Source of the DNA: Stachybotrys elegans
Taxonomy: Eukaryota > Ascomycota > Sordariomycetes > Hypocreales > Stachybotryaceae
Direction: 5' to 3'
Length of the DNA stretch: 64,000 bases
Assembly (NCBI GenBank): GCA_020746835.1
Contig: JAGPNK010000003.1
Coordinates: forward strand, 1,054,001-1,118,000
Part shown: positions 11,536 through 20,916 of the stretch, piece by piece
Layout: every line of letters starts with the position of its first letter
How positions within the stretch are numbered: the first letter of the stretch is position 1
The notes under the pieces: model-generated
Database searches by the model: none
The model's input: the letters and a program-made list of their open reading frames with translations, nothing else
What the model was told of the DNA's origin: nothing
Made by a program: the position numbers and the translations under genes

Positions 11536-13241
11536 TTGTGTGCGCTGGAAGAGGATAATCGGAGCCGCATAGCCGCCCTCTACTTTGTCTCGGCTGTGCT
11601 GGTGCTGTGGAGCCCCTCGTCTACGTCCTCACCTCGTTTTTACTGGGTCATTTCGTAAAGCGTTGCTCTCGTCCAGGGCAATTGCTGGGGCCGGGGCCAT
11701 TCCCAAACGGCATCCTCCATTTCTTATTATTCATTTCATCTGGATTTTTTTTTCTCGGCCCAAGGTTATCCGTGCCTGCACGAATTTTCTCTTCTCCCTC
11801 TTGGCGATGCCTTGTCGGTGCCGCCCAGTCCGATTCCCAGTCGGCTTCCAAGGCGGCCTAGGCCTGACGTCTACCATACCGTTCCTGCTTCCCCTCTCCA
11901 TTTCATTCTGCTTCCATCCTCTCCTCCTCCTCCTCCTCCTCTTCTCCCTTTTGTGCTCATTGGCAGCTCCTTTGTCTTGTCTTGTCGGCCTCGCCCACCC
12001 CGCTATTTGCCAAACCTACCCTACCTGTACGCTGTACGTACCCAGCAGTAATAAGGCACCACTTGGAGCGCCGCCAATCCACGCATCACATCCACATCAC
12101 TTGCATCACAGACTTCGCCTTGACCAACACATAGGTCCATAGATTTACCCACACCGCATCGACCGGTCCATCGCCGCCCCGAGCGATATTTTGGCCTCCC
12201 CATACCTATTTTCCTTTGTCCTGTGCCGTATTCAGTATTCAGTATTGTAGCCTTGACCTTGATTGACCAGGTCATCGCTGCTTTCTCCGTGCCGTATCCT
12301 CCACTCTGGCACTTCGGCACTTGTCACATATTATTCTAGCAGCCTTAGGACTAGGACCAGGACCTCAGAGGGAGCTAGGTCCAGCTTCACGCGACCTCAT
12401 CGCCTATCTGCCTCTCCGCCTACCCGCCTATCCGCCTCTCCGCCCGGCCATCGTCCACCAGGCACCAAGCAGCTGGTGACCTTCACCGCATCTGCATCGC
12501 CATCGGGGCCCGTTGGACGCTATCCTCCTCCTCTTCTTCTTATTCTTCTTATTGTCCCTCACCGACTTACTTTGGTTCGGATACTTATTCTCAAACTCAG
12601 CCCTTCAGCCTGCAAGCCACGAATGGTGTAGAGTCAGTCCCCGGCCTCGTCTCAACCTCACCTAGCTCAAGTTCGCACGGTCCTTTCATTTGCGCGCAAC
12701 GTTCCCTTCACTTGATCAGGCAAAGCCGAGGCCCGCCCGGTCAGCCCTCATCACCCAGGCGGGTGAGCCTCAGTGCTGAGTCTGGGGAATCACACACGAG
12801 ACCAGCCCAAGATCAGGGATCAGGGATCCGGCGATCTGCATCCATTTACCTGTTTGCCGCTGTCATTGGAGCCACCCTCCGTGCACCCCAGCCAATTCAT
12901 TTTCTCCCTCCCGCCCTTGACCAACCTTGACCCTGACCTTGACCTTGGCCCTTGACTTCTATTTGCCGGTTTTTGTTTCATGGCCTTCGCCCGTTTTCCC
13001 TTGTCTCATCCATCATCGAAACTTTCAACTTGAACTCTCCACGCGCCATCCGCTCCAACTCAAACTCGACTCACCTCTCGCAACCTTAACCTCAAACATC
13101 CCTCACCACACCTTTTCTCTTTTTCTTCGCGCCGGGCTCCGTCTCGCGAATTACCATGGCATCGGCTCTCTGTCCATTACCACTACTACCCAGGTCCTGA
13201 CCAGCCGCTTCGCATCATCATCGTTGACGACTCCCTCGCCA

Positions 13242-13295
13242 ATGTCGTCGTCTCACCACCATGTCGTCCGACTCCGACTCTCGCCATGTTCCTGA
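13242..13295 (+). other. Upstream ORF overlapping the rhodopsin-MFS start codon
   Basis: An ATG 19 nt before the main start opens a 17-codon frame (MSSSHHHVVRLRL...) that ends inside the main coding region in a different frame. The main ATG has A at -3, a better context than this one (C at -3), so leaky scanning would be needed for either. Such an overlapping frame could lower translation of the main protein; whether the transcript includes it is not known. Confidence 0.4.
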
Positions 13296-16131
13296 CCGCG
13301 GGCCAGCTGTTTTTGCCGTCACCACCGCCACCTTGGTCCTCGCCTCCATTCTTCTGGCTGCCCGGGTCTACTCGCGCGCCTTCATAGTCAAGAACATCAG
13401 CCGCGACGACAAGGTCATCATATTCGCCTGGATCATCAGCTTCTTCCTCTCCTTCACTATTGACCTCGGCGTCGTCCATGGCCTCGGCAGATACGATACA
13501 GACATTTCCCCCGAGAACTGGCCCACCTTGCGCCGCTGCGAATATGTCTTCTCCATCCTCTATAACCCGGCCCTCATGGCTACCAAGACCAGCGTGCTCA
13601 TTTTCTACTTGCGACTCGCCAAGAATACCCAGGTCGTCCTCCGCTACACGTCCTGGGCCACCCTCATCGTCGTCAACCTCGCCGGCACCGTCCTAACCTT
13701 TATGAACATTTTCCAATGCCGACCCGTCCAGTCCGCATGGGAGGCCGGCCCGTTTGACCGTACGCGATGCATTCCCCTGCTCACCGAGTTCATCTGCGCC
13801 GCGCCCGTCAACATCATCACCGATCTCGCCATTCTCGCCATGCCCATTCCCGTTCTTACCGGCATGCGCCTCCCCATCAGACAAAAGATCATCCTTGTCT
13901 TCACCTTTAGTCTTGGTGTCATGGTCACCGTTCTCGACGTCGTCCGCATCTTCTATCTGCAGCAAGCCATCACCCATGTGCCCACCGGCTCATCCACCGA
14001 TCCGGAGTCCAGGTTTGGCGGGCAAGCCGATTTTGCCTGGAACGCTTCGCTCTCCTTCATGTGGAGCGCCGTCGAGGTCAACGTGGGCATGATATGCGCA
14101 TGCATCCCGACCCTCAAACCTCTCTTCCTCAAGCTTCTCCCTGCGATGCTGCAAGACCCGAATGGCTCCGTTGTGCTTTCATCCGTCAGCAAGGGACCCA
14201 ACGAGTCGGACGAGACTCATTCTACCAGGAACAGCGGAAGCTCGACCATTGTACAGCCCTCAGCTGCCCCCGTCGTCGAAAACATCAGCAGCGACCCGAA
14301 TGCTCCCATCACCGCCATCGACTTCCTAACCACCCCAGACATGCTGGGACCCTCCAGTGCCGACGGAAGCAGCCCCACTATGGATCGTGCTCACCGAGCG
14401 CACTCGAATCTCACCAATATGACATCCTCCACGCAGGAAAACGCCATCTACTTTGGCTTCGTGAACATGGCAAAGCCCAAAAGCATGCTCCGCACCAATG
14501 CCTCTGAGTCGCTAAAATATTGCACCATCGTATCCATTCTCTTCCTGCTCTGGGGATTCTCCTACGGCCTTCTCAACACCCTCAATACGGTTGTCGCCCA
14601 AGTCAACGGCATGACCACAGCCCAGACCTTGGGCTTGACCAGCGCTTACTTTGGCGGTGGCTATTTCTTCGGCCCTCTGTTGGTGGGCGAGTGGATTTTG
14701 CGCCGAGACGAGCACAATCGCACAAAGCGCCACCAGAAGGACGAGACGGAGAGCGTCGGCGGCTTCAAGATCACCTTCATCACCGGCCTATGCATCTACG
14801 GCTGCGGTACCATCATATTTTGGCCCTCAGCCGTCACCAACTCGTTCGGAGGCTTCGTCCTGAGTAGCTTCGTCGTAGGCTTTGGCCTCTCGGTGCTCGA
14901 GGTCGCCGCCAACTGCTTCGTCATCTTGTGCGGCCCAAGCGAGTATGGTGAGTCGCGCTTGCTGTTCGCCCAGGGTGTTCAGGGAGTAGGCAGCGTGCTC
15001 AGCGGGGTGCTCGCACAAAAGGTTCTGTTCAGGAATATCAACGGCAGCGGCTCCTCGAGCAGCCTCACCCTCATCAACGTCCAGTGGACCTACTTGGCCA
15101 TCACACTTCTCTGTGTAGCCCTCGCCCTCTTCTTCTACTACATGCCTCTGCCCGAGGTCAGCGACGACGAGCTCGAACGCTTGGAAAAGACCCTTCCTGT
15201 CAACCCGAAGAAGAGATGCATCGGCGGCTTGCAGCTTCGCACCGTCAGCCTGATTTTGGCCGTGCTTGCGCAATACCTCTATGTTGGTGCACAGGAATGC
15301 AACAGCATCTTTTTTAGAAGCCTCGTGCTCTCCGTCCTACCCCACAGCCACATTGGAGGACATGATACTGCGACTGATGTCACCGAAAGTGTCTCGGCGG
15401 TCGAAGATCATCCACAGGGCATCGCCCTTGCCATCCCGGACTACCTGCTCATTGGCCATACGGCATTTGCCGTCTCTCGATTTCTCGTCGGATATCTCTG
15501 CTACCTATCCGTCTCCCACCCTCGCCTCCCCAAGCCTCGGACGCTACTCACCGCCAGTGTCGCCCTGTGCTTCCTCTTCGCGCTGCTACCAGTGGTCCTG
15601 CGACCCTCCAATCCTGACCTACTCGTCATCCCGATTATTCTCTTCTTCTTCGCCGAGGGTCCCATCTGGCCGCTGCTATTCGCGATTGGTCTGCGCGGCC
15701 AAGGAAGGCGAACCAAACGAGCCGCAGCATTTATCACCATGGGCGCATCGGGCGCAGGCTTCATGCAATTCATCATGTACGGGATTATCGTCAGTGGCGG
15801 CACTGTCCGATCCGCTTACATCGTCGTGATTGCACTACAAGCCGTCATAATGATCACGTACCCTGTCTTCTTGGAATGCGTCCGGGATGCTAGGCGCATG
15901 GTGGATCCATGCCCCCGAAAGCTTGGCCCGCCCGATGGCCGTAAGGATGATGAAACACCGATGGAAGAGCTCGTCATGAACAGGATGCTCGCAGAGAGGC
16001 CCAAGGAGAAGCCTGCCAGAGTGCTGGACAAGCTGTCTCTTGGCCTAAGTTCCAAGTTGGCGTCTGGCCACTGGAAGTCGTCATCAGTTCCCCGGCTGGA
16101 GCATAATGAGGGTGTGAGGGGAAGCGTATAA
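13261..16131 (+). CDS. Fusion of fungal rhodopsin-domain protein with sugar MFS transporter
   Basis: A single uninterrupted 956-codon frame starts at an ATG preceded by caccacc. Residues 1 to about 300 form the seven-helix fungal rhodopsin-type domain (CFEM/PTH11-like families) with motifs such as DDKVIIFAW, LGRYDTDISPEN, IFQCRPVQSAWE and a final ICACIPTLKP. A polar linker follows (about 300-415). From about 418 a complete MFS carrier resembles the FucP/GluP glucose-galactose permease family (LLWGFSYGLLNTLN, AYFGGGYFFGPLLVGEW, FAEGPIWPLLFAIGLRG), with a large loop near 540-640 and a cytosolic tail. The protein would have roughly 19 membrane spans. A sugar-sensing or coupled sensing/transport role is inference. 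With no intron or stop between the parts, a fused annotation of two genes is unlikely. Confidence 0.88.
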   Translation: MSSDSDSRHVPDRGPAVFAVTTATLVLASILLAARVYSRAFIVKNISRDDKVIIFAWIISFFLSFTIDLGVVHGLGRYDTDISPENWPTLRRCEYVFSILYNPALMATKTSVLIFYLRLAKNTQVVLRYTSWATLIVVNLAGTVLTFMNIFQCRPVQSAWEAGPFDRTRCIPLLTEFICAAPVNIITDLAILAMPIPVLTGMRLPIRQKIILVFTFSLGVMVTVLDVVRIFYLQQAITHVPTGSSTDPESRFGGQADFAWNASLSFMWSAVEVNVGMICACIPTLKPLFLKLLPAMLQDPNGSVVLSSVSKGPNESDETHSTRNSGSSTIVQPSAAPVVENISSDPNAPITAIDFLTTPDMLGPSSADGSSPTMDRAHRAHSNLTNMTSSTQENAIYFGFVNMAKPKSMLRTNASESLKYCTIVSILFLLWGFSYGLLNTLNTVVAQVNGMTTAQTLGLTSAYFGGGYFFGPLLVGEWILRRDEHNRTKRHQKDETESVGGFKITFITGLCIYGCGTIIFWPSAVTNSFGGFVLSSFVVGFGLSVLEVAANCFVILCGPSEYGESRLLFAQGVQGVGSVLSGVLAQKVLFRNINGSGSSSSLTLINVQWTYLAITLLCVALALFFYYMPLPEVSDDELERLEKTLPVNPKKRCIGGLQLRTVSLILAVLAQYLYVGAQECNSIFFRSLVLSVLPHSHIGGHDTATDVTESVSAVEDHPQGIALAIPDYLLIGHTAFAVSRFLVGYLCYLSVSHPRLPKPRTLLTASVALCFLFALLPVVLRPSNPDLLVIPIILFFFAEGPIWPLLFAIGLRGQGRRTKRAAAFITMGASGAGFMQFIMYGIIVSGGTVRSAYIVVIALQAVIMITYPVFLECVRDARRMVDPCPRKLGPPDGRKDDETPMEELVMNRMLAERPKEKPARVLDKLSLGLSSKLASGHWKSSSVPRLEHNEGVRGSV

Positions 16132-17394
16132 TTACATTACAAACTTTGCATTTGCACGGGCGTTGGTTGGAAGCGAATATTTTCGAGGAGCGTTTATACC
16201 CATCTTGGCAGGAAACTTGTCTTCATAGAGTACAGGCTAAATAGGAGCCCAAAATAGTACTTTGATGTCTTTCAGGACCTTTTCCCATCTTTCCACTTCC
16301 CAGTATTAGTTAACGACCTTGGTCGAGAGGAAACTGCCCCGCCAACTCTTCTGCCCCTCAACCCCTCCATTCTGCCGTTCTTTACCGCCTAATCATCTCG
16401 CGAAAAGGTACCCACCGGCTCCATTTTCAACCTCAACCTTTTTTCCCACTGGAAAAAGACAAATTTGCGCGACTCCTGTGTCTTCAATCGAGCGATAATA
16501 GGGCCCTTATCCAATTGAGTATTGCTCTACTATGAAGAGGAAGGGATTGCAACGAAAGGCAGGTGCGACACTACCTCGCCTTCCCCGCCCATGAAGCCAC
16601 GAGAGCCCAAAGTCAGGCATCATCGATGCTCTCGACCTTCCCTGATTTACGGACCAAAGAGGATTGTTTCTGCTTCGAGGGTCTCTTACCTAGAGGGTAT
16701 TGGCTAAGTTTAGGAGGTGTGAGGTCTAATTTTTAGTAGACACTTGATGCTACGATGTACTGACCAGAGCGCCGATAGGTCTCCGATCATGACAGCCCCT
16801 TTTCTTCTGGGAAGAAGCATTGTGCCCATCATTTCCAATGATTCCTGCGCCACGATATACTTTCAACACAGGCAGGCTCTTCACGTGAGCTGTCATCGTA
16901 CAAGTCACATGCATTTTTGCGAATGTGACTCACCCAGCAACGCAATATGCTTTCTGCCATGGCAACTCTTTTTACCGACAATCCCTTCTATTCCGACACA
17001 CATCGCCAGCCAGCCAGCCTTCGGTGGCTTCTGTCAACCACACATCACACCAGCAAATGCACAGGGGCTGCCCATTCAACTTCACCTCTATCCACGTATG
17101 TTCACATCAGCACGCCAACTGCAATATGGAATACCTGGACATCAGCATGGCTGTATTCGTTCCAAGCATTCTGCCATGCTGAATGCAGATGGGATGGAAG
17201 GCTCACTCGAGCCTTGCTGCTGAGGGTGGTTTCTTTCCTTGGTTGGTCGTCACTTCAGTGCTACGATGTGCAGTCGGGGCAAATTGGCCTCAACATGAAG
17301 CATGGATTCGCCCAGGAGGGGATCAAGACAGGAAGCCTTATAGCGGACATCAATTCCATACCTCCCGTCGACAACCGCATACGATCGAACCGAC

Positions 17395-17530
17395 CGAACC
17401 GACCGAGTTACGCAATGGCCACACGACGACGACACGAACCCCATAGCAACGACACGACGACACCACCCGCCGATGCCGAACCTTAACGACGACACCTCTG
17501 TTCGAACCCCGACACACGACGACACAAATT
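17395..17530. repeat. Degenerate CGACNACA / CCGACCGAA tandem tract
   Basis: Short units built around CGAC recur (cgaaccgaccgaac, cgacgacgacacga, aacgacgacacc) for about 135 nt. They are imperfect and look like a decayed minisatellite. The long minus-strand frame across this and the following tracts is only repeat translation. Confidence 0.65.
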
Positions 17531-17540
17531 CTCGATATCC

Positions 17541-17677
17541 TAGACCTCCACCACCGTAGACCTCCGCCACCGTAGACCCCCGCCATCGTAGACTCTCCGC
17601 TATCGTGATCTCCGCCACCGTAGACTCCCCGCCACTGTAGACCCCCCGCCACTATACTCCCCGCCACTATAGACTCT
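17541..17677. repeat. Minisatellite, about 17-nt units (GTAGAC...CCGCCAC)
   Basis: At least six imperfect copies of a unit resembling ccgccaccgtagaccc follow one another, with units such as CCGCCATCGTAGACTC and CCGCCACTGTAGACCC. A further single copy (cccgccactgtgaac) appears near 17743. Confidence 0.75.
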
Positions 17678-17678
17678 G

Positions 17679-17722
17679 GGTGTGTGTGCATGTGAGTGTG
17701 AGTGTTCGTGTGTGTGAGAGAT
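17679..17722. repeat. GT-rich simple repeat
   Basis: A GT/GTGA-rich run separates two minisatellite blocks. Simple-sequence DNA. Confidence 0.6.
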
Positions 17723-17760
17723 GAGCTGGCAAATGAGTAGAGTCCCGCCACTGTGAACCC

Positions 17761-17845
17761 CTTGGACCATACCCTGGATACCACCTGGATACCACCTGGA
17801 CACCACCTGGATATTACCTGGACCCCCCTGGATAGCCCCTGGATA
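17761..17845. repeat. Minisatellite, 11-12-nt units (CACCTGGATAC)
   Basis: About seven tandem units of the form ccctggatacca / cacctggacac are readable, grading into a cgacgataccgacg block. The first units are nearly perfect, suggesting recent slippage. Confidence 0.75.
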
Positions 17846-17924
17846 CCGACGACATCGACGACCGTGGCCCGACGATACCGACGATACCTACGAACCGACG
17901 AATCGACGAACCGACGAATCGACG
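17846..17924. repeat. CGACGATAC / CGACGAAT tandem tract
   Basis: Short units (cgacgataccgacgatacc, then cgacgaatcgacgaacc) repeat for about 80 nt and end just before two hairpins. Confidence 0.7.
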
Positions 17925-17928
17925 GAGC

Positions 17929-17973
17929 AAAAACCCACCGGGGTTTTTCGTAGCCTCTACACACGTGTAGAGG
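17929..17973. repeat. Two adjacent hairpins at the repeat-cluster edge
   Basis: The first pairs aaaaaccc (17929-17936) with gggttttt (17941-17948). The second pairs cctctacac (17954-17962) with gtgtagagg (17965-17973) around a 2-nt loop. Both stems are perfect. They mark the right boundary of the minisatellite block and could be the end of a mobile element or a structured transcript; no evidence decides this. Confidence 0.65.
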
Positions 17974-18342
17974 TGAGCTTTTTGCAGGTTAAGAGTTTGC
18001 CCATTTTTTTCGTCAAAGATTGTCTGGGCCTTTCCTTCTCTACCACATTTCCGTCGTATTTGATACAGTCACATCGATACCGGCATCCAACACCAGAATA
18101 TCGCATTGGCTTCATTGTTTTCGATGAGACATAGCTATGAAGGGGATGTTGGGATTCAGTCAAGTCTATATATGTTAAGTCGTTCGAACCTTCAGGAATA
18201 AACTCTGGATATTCCCAGGTTCAAATCATTTAAACAAAGTCAGATCAGGAGGCCCCTGTATTTAATTTCTGACTCCTCCCTGCCTTCAAGTACTTTCCTT
18301 CTTACCTTTTCTCTCCTTCGTATATACAATCATTCATCTCGC

Positions 18343-19368
18343 ATGCATCACCCACAGATTTGCGCAATTCTGACGAAAAGCCATAACATGATCGCGCTGG
18401 ATCCAGCAGAAATGAGCTCTCAAAGCATCCCCTTGTCCGCCCCATCTCTGGAGCGCATTGGGTACGGGCACTGCGGCTCGGTTTGGGGCACTTTATCCTC
18501 ACCAAACATAGCCACCGCTCTTGTGGTCAAGCGAGAGGACGCCAGCCCCGGCAGGGATATCGGGAACGAGATTTCTGTCCAAACGCTGGCATGTTCCATG
18601 AACCTTTCACGCACCTTGGTTCCCAACTGCTTTGGCTTGGTGGATGTTCAGGATGAGAGATGGGGCAGCCTCCTACCTCTTCTACCACCTGGCTCACAGG
18701 GATGCAGAGCCATGGTCAGCGAGAAGATCAAGCCAGTGTCGGCGCAAGCTCAGCAGCTCCTCATCAGATCATACGCCCCAGATGGCCTGGACATCACCAG
18801 TGATGAGCATTGCCTGGTTCGAATTTATCTCGGTCGTCGGCGACAAAAGCAGTCCCGATCACTGCGCTTCTTCAGCCTTCGCAACTACCCTCTTCACGCC
18901 GATCAGGTGGAGGAACTCGGACTCCCACGCCAGGAATACGCCAGAGCCATGGCCGAGGCTTTGGCCATGCTGCATTGGAAGGTCCGGACAAACGCTGCCG
19001 ACGTGGAATTCGCTCTCGGGGCCCCAAGGTCTCAATATACGGATGCGGATACGCTTGATCAGCATGCCGTGTGGTTGCTCGATTTCGACTGCTGTAGACC
19101 CATCAGCGCAGACGAATCGGGTCTGGAGTCGATTGCGCGGGCCTTCTGGAGAAACGACCCATATTTCCCACAGCCTGGTAGTTCTCGCACAGAGGACCAG
19201 GAGCTTTGGGACATCTTTGCTGCCGAGTATCGACGGATTGGAGAGGAGGTCGTACGGGCAGCGCCTGGCGATGGGGAGGATGTAGAGGAATTGTGTCAGT
19301 TGGTGCATGGCGCCATAACTATGATTGAGGAAACCAAGGGCAAGTGGAAGAATGGGGGATATTTTTAG
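18343..19368 (+). CDS. DUF3669 domain protein (kinase-like fold, fungal)
   Basis: A single-exon 341-aa frame; downstream ATGs at 18388 and 18412 are possible starts because the conserved part begins at LERIGYGHCGSVW. The C-terminal half has the DUF3669 signature: YLGRRR, FFSLRNYPLH, YARAMAEALAMLHW, then VWLLDFDCCRPIS and RAFWRNDPYFPQPG. The WLLDFDCC segment sits where a kinase has its metal-binding DFG, in line with a degenerate phosphotransferase fold. Family knowledge gives no defined biochemical activity; many copies occur in accessory regions of plant- and insect-associated fungi. The two kinase-like genes at 20.9 and 25.0 kb are a different family with a similar fold. Confidence 0.85.
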   Translation: MHHPQICAILTKSHNMIALDPAEMSSQSIPLSAPSLERIGYGHCGSVWGTLSSPNIATALVVKREDASPGRDIGNEISVQTLACSMNLSRTLVPNCFGLVDVQDERWGSLLPLLPPGSQGCRAMVSEKIKPVSAQAQQLLIRSYAPDGLDITSDEHCLVRIYLGRRRQKQSRSLRFFSLRNYPLHADQVEELGLPRQEYARAMAEALAMLHWKVRTNAADVEFALGAPRSQYTDADTLDQHAVWLLDFDCCRPISADESGLESIARAFWRNDPYFPQPGSSRTEDQELWDIFAAEYRRIGEEVVRAAPGDGEDVEELCQLVHGAITMIEETKGKWKNGGYF

Positions 19369-19504
19369 GGATGGTCTGATCGTACTTGCTTTCACTGATG
19401 AGTACGAGTGCAAATGATCGGATTCGAAGTGTAATTTTGGCCTAAATGAAGGAAAAGAATCCCTTGATGTATTTAACTTCAAGAGCTATTTATGATATCG
19501 AATG

Positions 19505-20488
19505 CTACTCCCAGACACTTTGCAAATCCTCTTCTATCTTTTGGAATACACCAGTGCCATGCTTTCCCAGAGCAGTTCCTGCAGCGACAGCGTAAGCGCC
19601 TACTTTCTTGAATCTTCGATAGCCGTCCCCATCGCCCACGCCTCCCACGCCAATGACCTGGATATGATTCAGCGTCTCTGCCTCGTCTAGCATGCGTCGA
19701 ATCGTAGCTGCGTTTCCGAGCGCGAGAGGATGCAAAGGTGGACCGGCCATGCCACCGAAGCCTAACCCGGGGAGCTGCGTGGACTCGTCGAGAACCAGAC
19801 ATGAGCCCAGCGTGTTGGTGGAGGTGACAAAGCTGATGCGACTTGCCAGTGGCTTGAGCGCATCGATAAACATGACAAATTGCGCGTGATAGGTATACGG
19901 CGGCGCCTTGACTCCGATGGGAATAGATGGTTGCTCTGGAAGTGCTTCTAGGTAGCGCGTGAGGGCGGCGCCGTCATAGGCTGGCGGCGGCGCACCGGGA
20001 ATGTTTGGGCAGCTGAGGTTGATCTCCACGGCGAGCGGAAAAGGGACAGAAGGGGCAGCAAGGACAATGATGTCGTAGCATTCACGAACATCAGCAGCGC
20101 TTCCTGTGACACTGATTATAAAGGTCTTGCCGGTTTCGGAAAGCTCAGGGTCCCGCGCCAGCTCTCGTATCATGTCGAGGTACTCGTTGAGGGTATGAGG
20201 GCTGTAACCGAGGCTGTTCAGGCTGGCGGAAGCAAAGAGCGGGGAGGACTCTGGAGGTTCAGAGTTGGAGGACGTCCCGAAGCCAGGCTTTCCCGTGGAA
20301 GGATCGAAGAAGAGGTAGCGATGGGCGGCATCGTCGTGCTTGAAGCCGCGGAGGAGCGAGGTGCGCGTGGTTACGGCACCTGTGCTAGGGCATTGGAGGA
20401 GCTGGCGGAGGTCCTCGATGCCGGTGGCCCAGGGACAAGCAGAATTGAGCAGGGGTGGGTGGAAGCTCAGCTTAGGTGGAGGGGCCAT
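19505..20488 (-). CDS. Dihydroorotate dehydrogenase, class 1 (cytosolic type)
   Basis: This single-exon gene gives 327 aa from the ATG at 20488 (MAPPPKL); an in-frame ATG at 20578 would add 30 poorly conserved residues. The protein matches the class 1A DHOD family: AVTTRTSLLRGF near 38-49, the catalytic Cys160 in EINLSCPNIPGAP, IGVKAPPYT, a substrate-site TSTNTLG, and the FMN-phosphate region VIGVGGVGDGDGYRRF. The family oxidises dihydroorotate to orotate using fumarate. Filamentous ascomycetes normally rely on the mitochondrial class 2 enzyme for pyrimidine synthesis, so this copy is probably an additional or horizontally acquired DHOD-like oxidoreductase; that is inference. Confidence 0.87.
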   Translation of the reverse strand: MAPPPKLSFHPPLLNSACPWATGIEDLRQLLQCPSTGAVTTRTSLLRGFKHDDAAHRYLFFDPSTGKPGFGTSSNSEPPESSPLFASASLNSLGYSPHTLNEYLDMIRELARDPELSETGKTFIISVTGSAADVRECYDIIVLAAPSVPFPLAVEINLSCPNIPGAPPPAYDGAALTRYLEALPEQPSIPIGVKAPPYTYHAQFVMFIDALKPLASRISFVTSTNTLGSCLVLDESTQLPGLGFGGMAGPPLHPLALGNAATIRRMLDEAETLNHIQVIGVGGVGDGDGYRRFKKVGAYAVAAGTALGKHGTGVFQKIEEDLQSVWE

Positions 20489-20916
20489 GGTGATGGTATA
20501 TTTCTCGGTGAGTGCTTGAGGGGACTCAGGATGAGTGGAAGAGGTGAAGTGAGTCGATGGTCGTGGCTTATCTTGCACTTATCAGTATGGTGGGGGAGGG
20601 GTGGATGCGGATGATAAGAATCCCAAGATGCCTCTAACCAGCAGTAGCGCACGTACTATTAGACATGAAGGTTTACGTCTGAACGGGGGTACCAAGGTAT
20701 TTGTTAAAGGAATGACACCAAGACGCTTTATTCGCTATCTAAAACACTCTCGTTATTGCGATTGGCCAGCCATTCTCACGTCCTCGAATCTTTCCTGAGC
20801 CATCCAGCACACTCCTGTCGAATGCAAAAGACCCCTCATCATCTAGCCGTCTTTGAAACAGACGGAGGAGAGTCACGAAGCCTATCAATACATCTCCTTG
20901 ACGATTTCTGTCGTGC
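20489..20916. other. Intergenic region between DHOD and kinase-like genes
   Basis: About 430 nt upstream of the DHOD gene and downstream of the kinase-like gene. No motif-bearing frame is present. Confidence 0.5.

Larger units (their letters stand above)
8897..13241. other. 4.3-kb gene-free region upstream of the rhodopsin-MFS gene
   Basis: No frame here shows a protein signature. The right third (about 11.6-13.2 kb) is strongly pyrimidine-rich on the plus strand, typical of a fungal promoter and long 5' leader. It contains an A/T hairpin, a GGCA-rich tandem tract and short repeats such as CCTTGAC units near 12916-12957 and CCGCCTMTC units near 12400-12446. The remainder serves as the NLR upstream region and unexplained spacer. 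Confidence 0.55.
16132..18342. other. Intergenic region with a repeat cluster in its right half
   Basis: 16.13-17.38 kb holds no supported gene; the frames there lack motifs. 17.39-17.98 kb is built of several tandem repeat families and two hairpins, listed separately. The final 350 nt precede the DUF3669 gene and are pyrimidine-rich. Confidence 0.55.

Noticed and set aside
11585..12142. 185-codon plus-strand frame in the leader of the fusion gene
   Set aside because: Low-complexity Leu/Ser/Pro translation of pyrimidine-rich DNA; no motif, no homologous look.
17490..17515. Possible tRNA T-arm (GTTCGAACCCC)
   Set aside because: It lies inside degenerate repeats and no acceptor stem or anticodon arm can be drawn around it.
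17350..17964. 204-codon minus-strand frame
   Set aside because: It is the translation of several tandem repeats (runs of YGGG, RRYRR, THTH) and has no protein signature.
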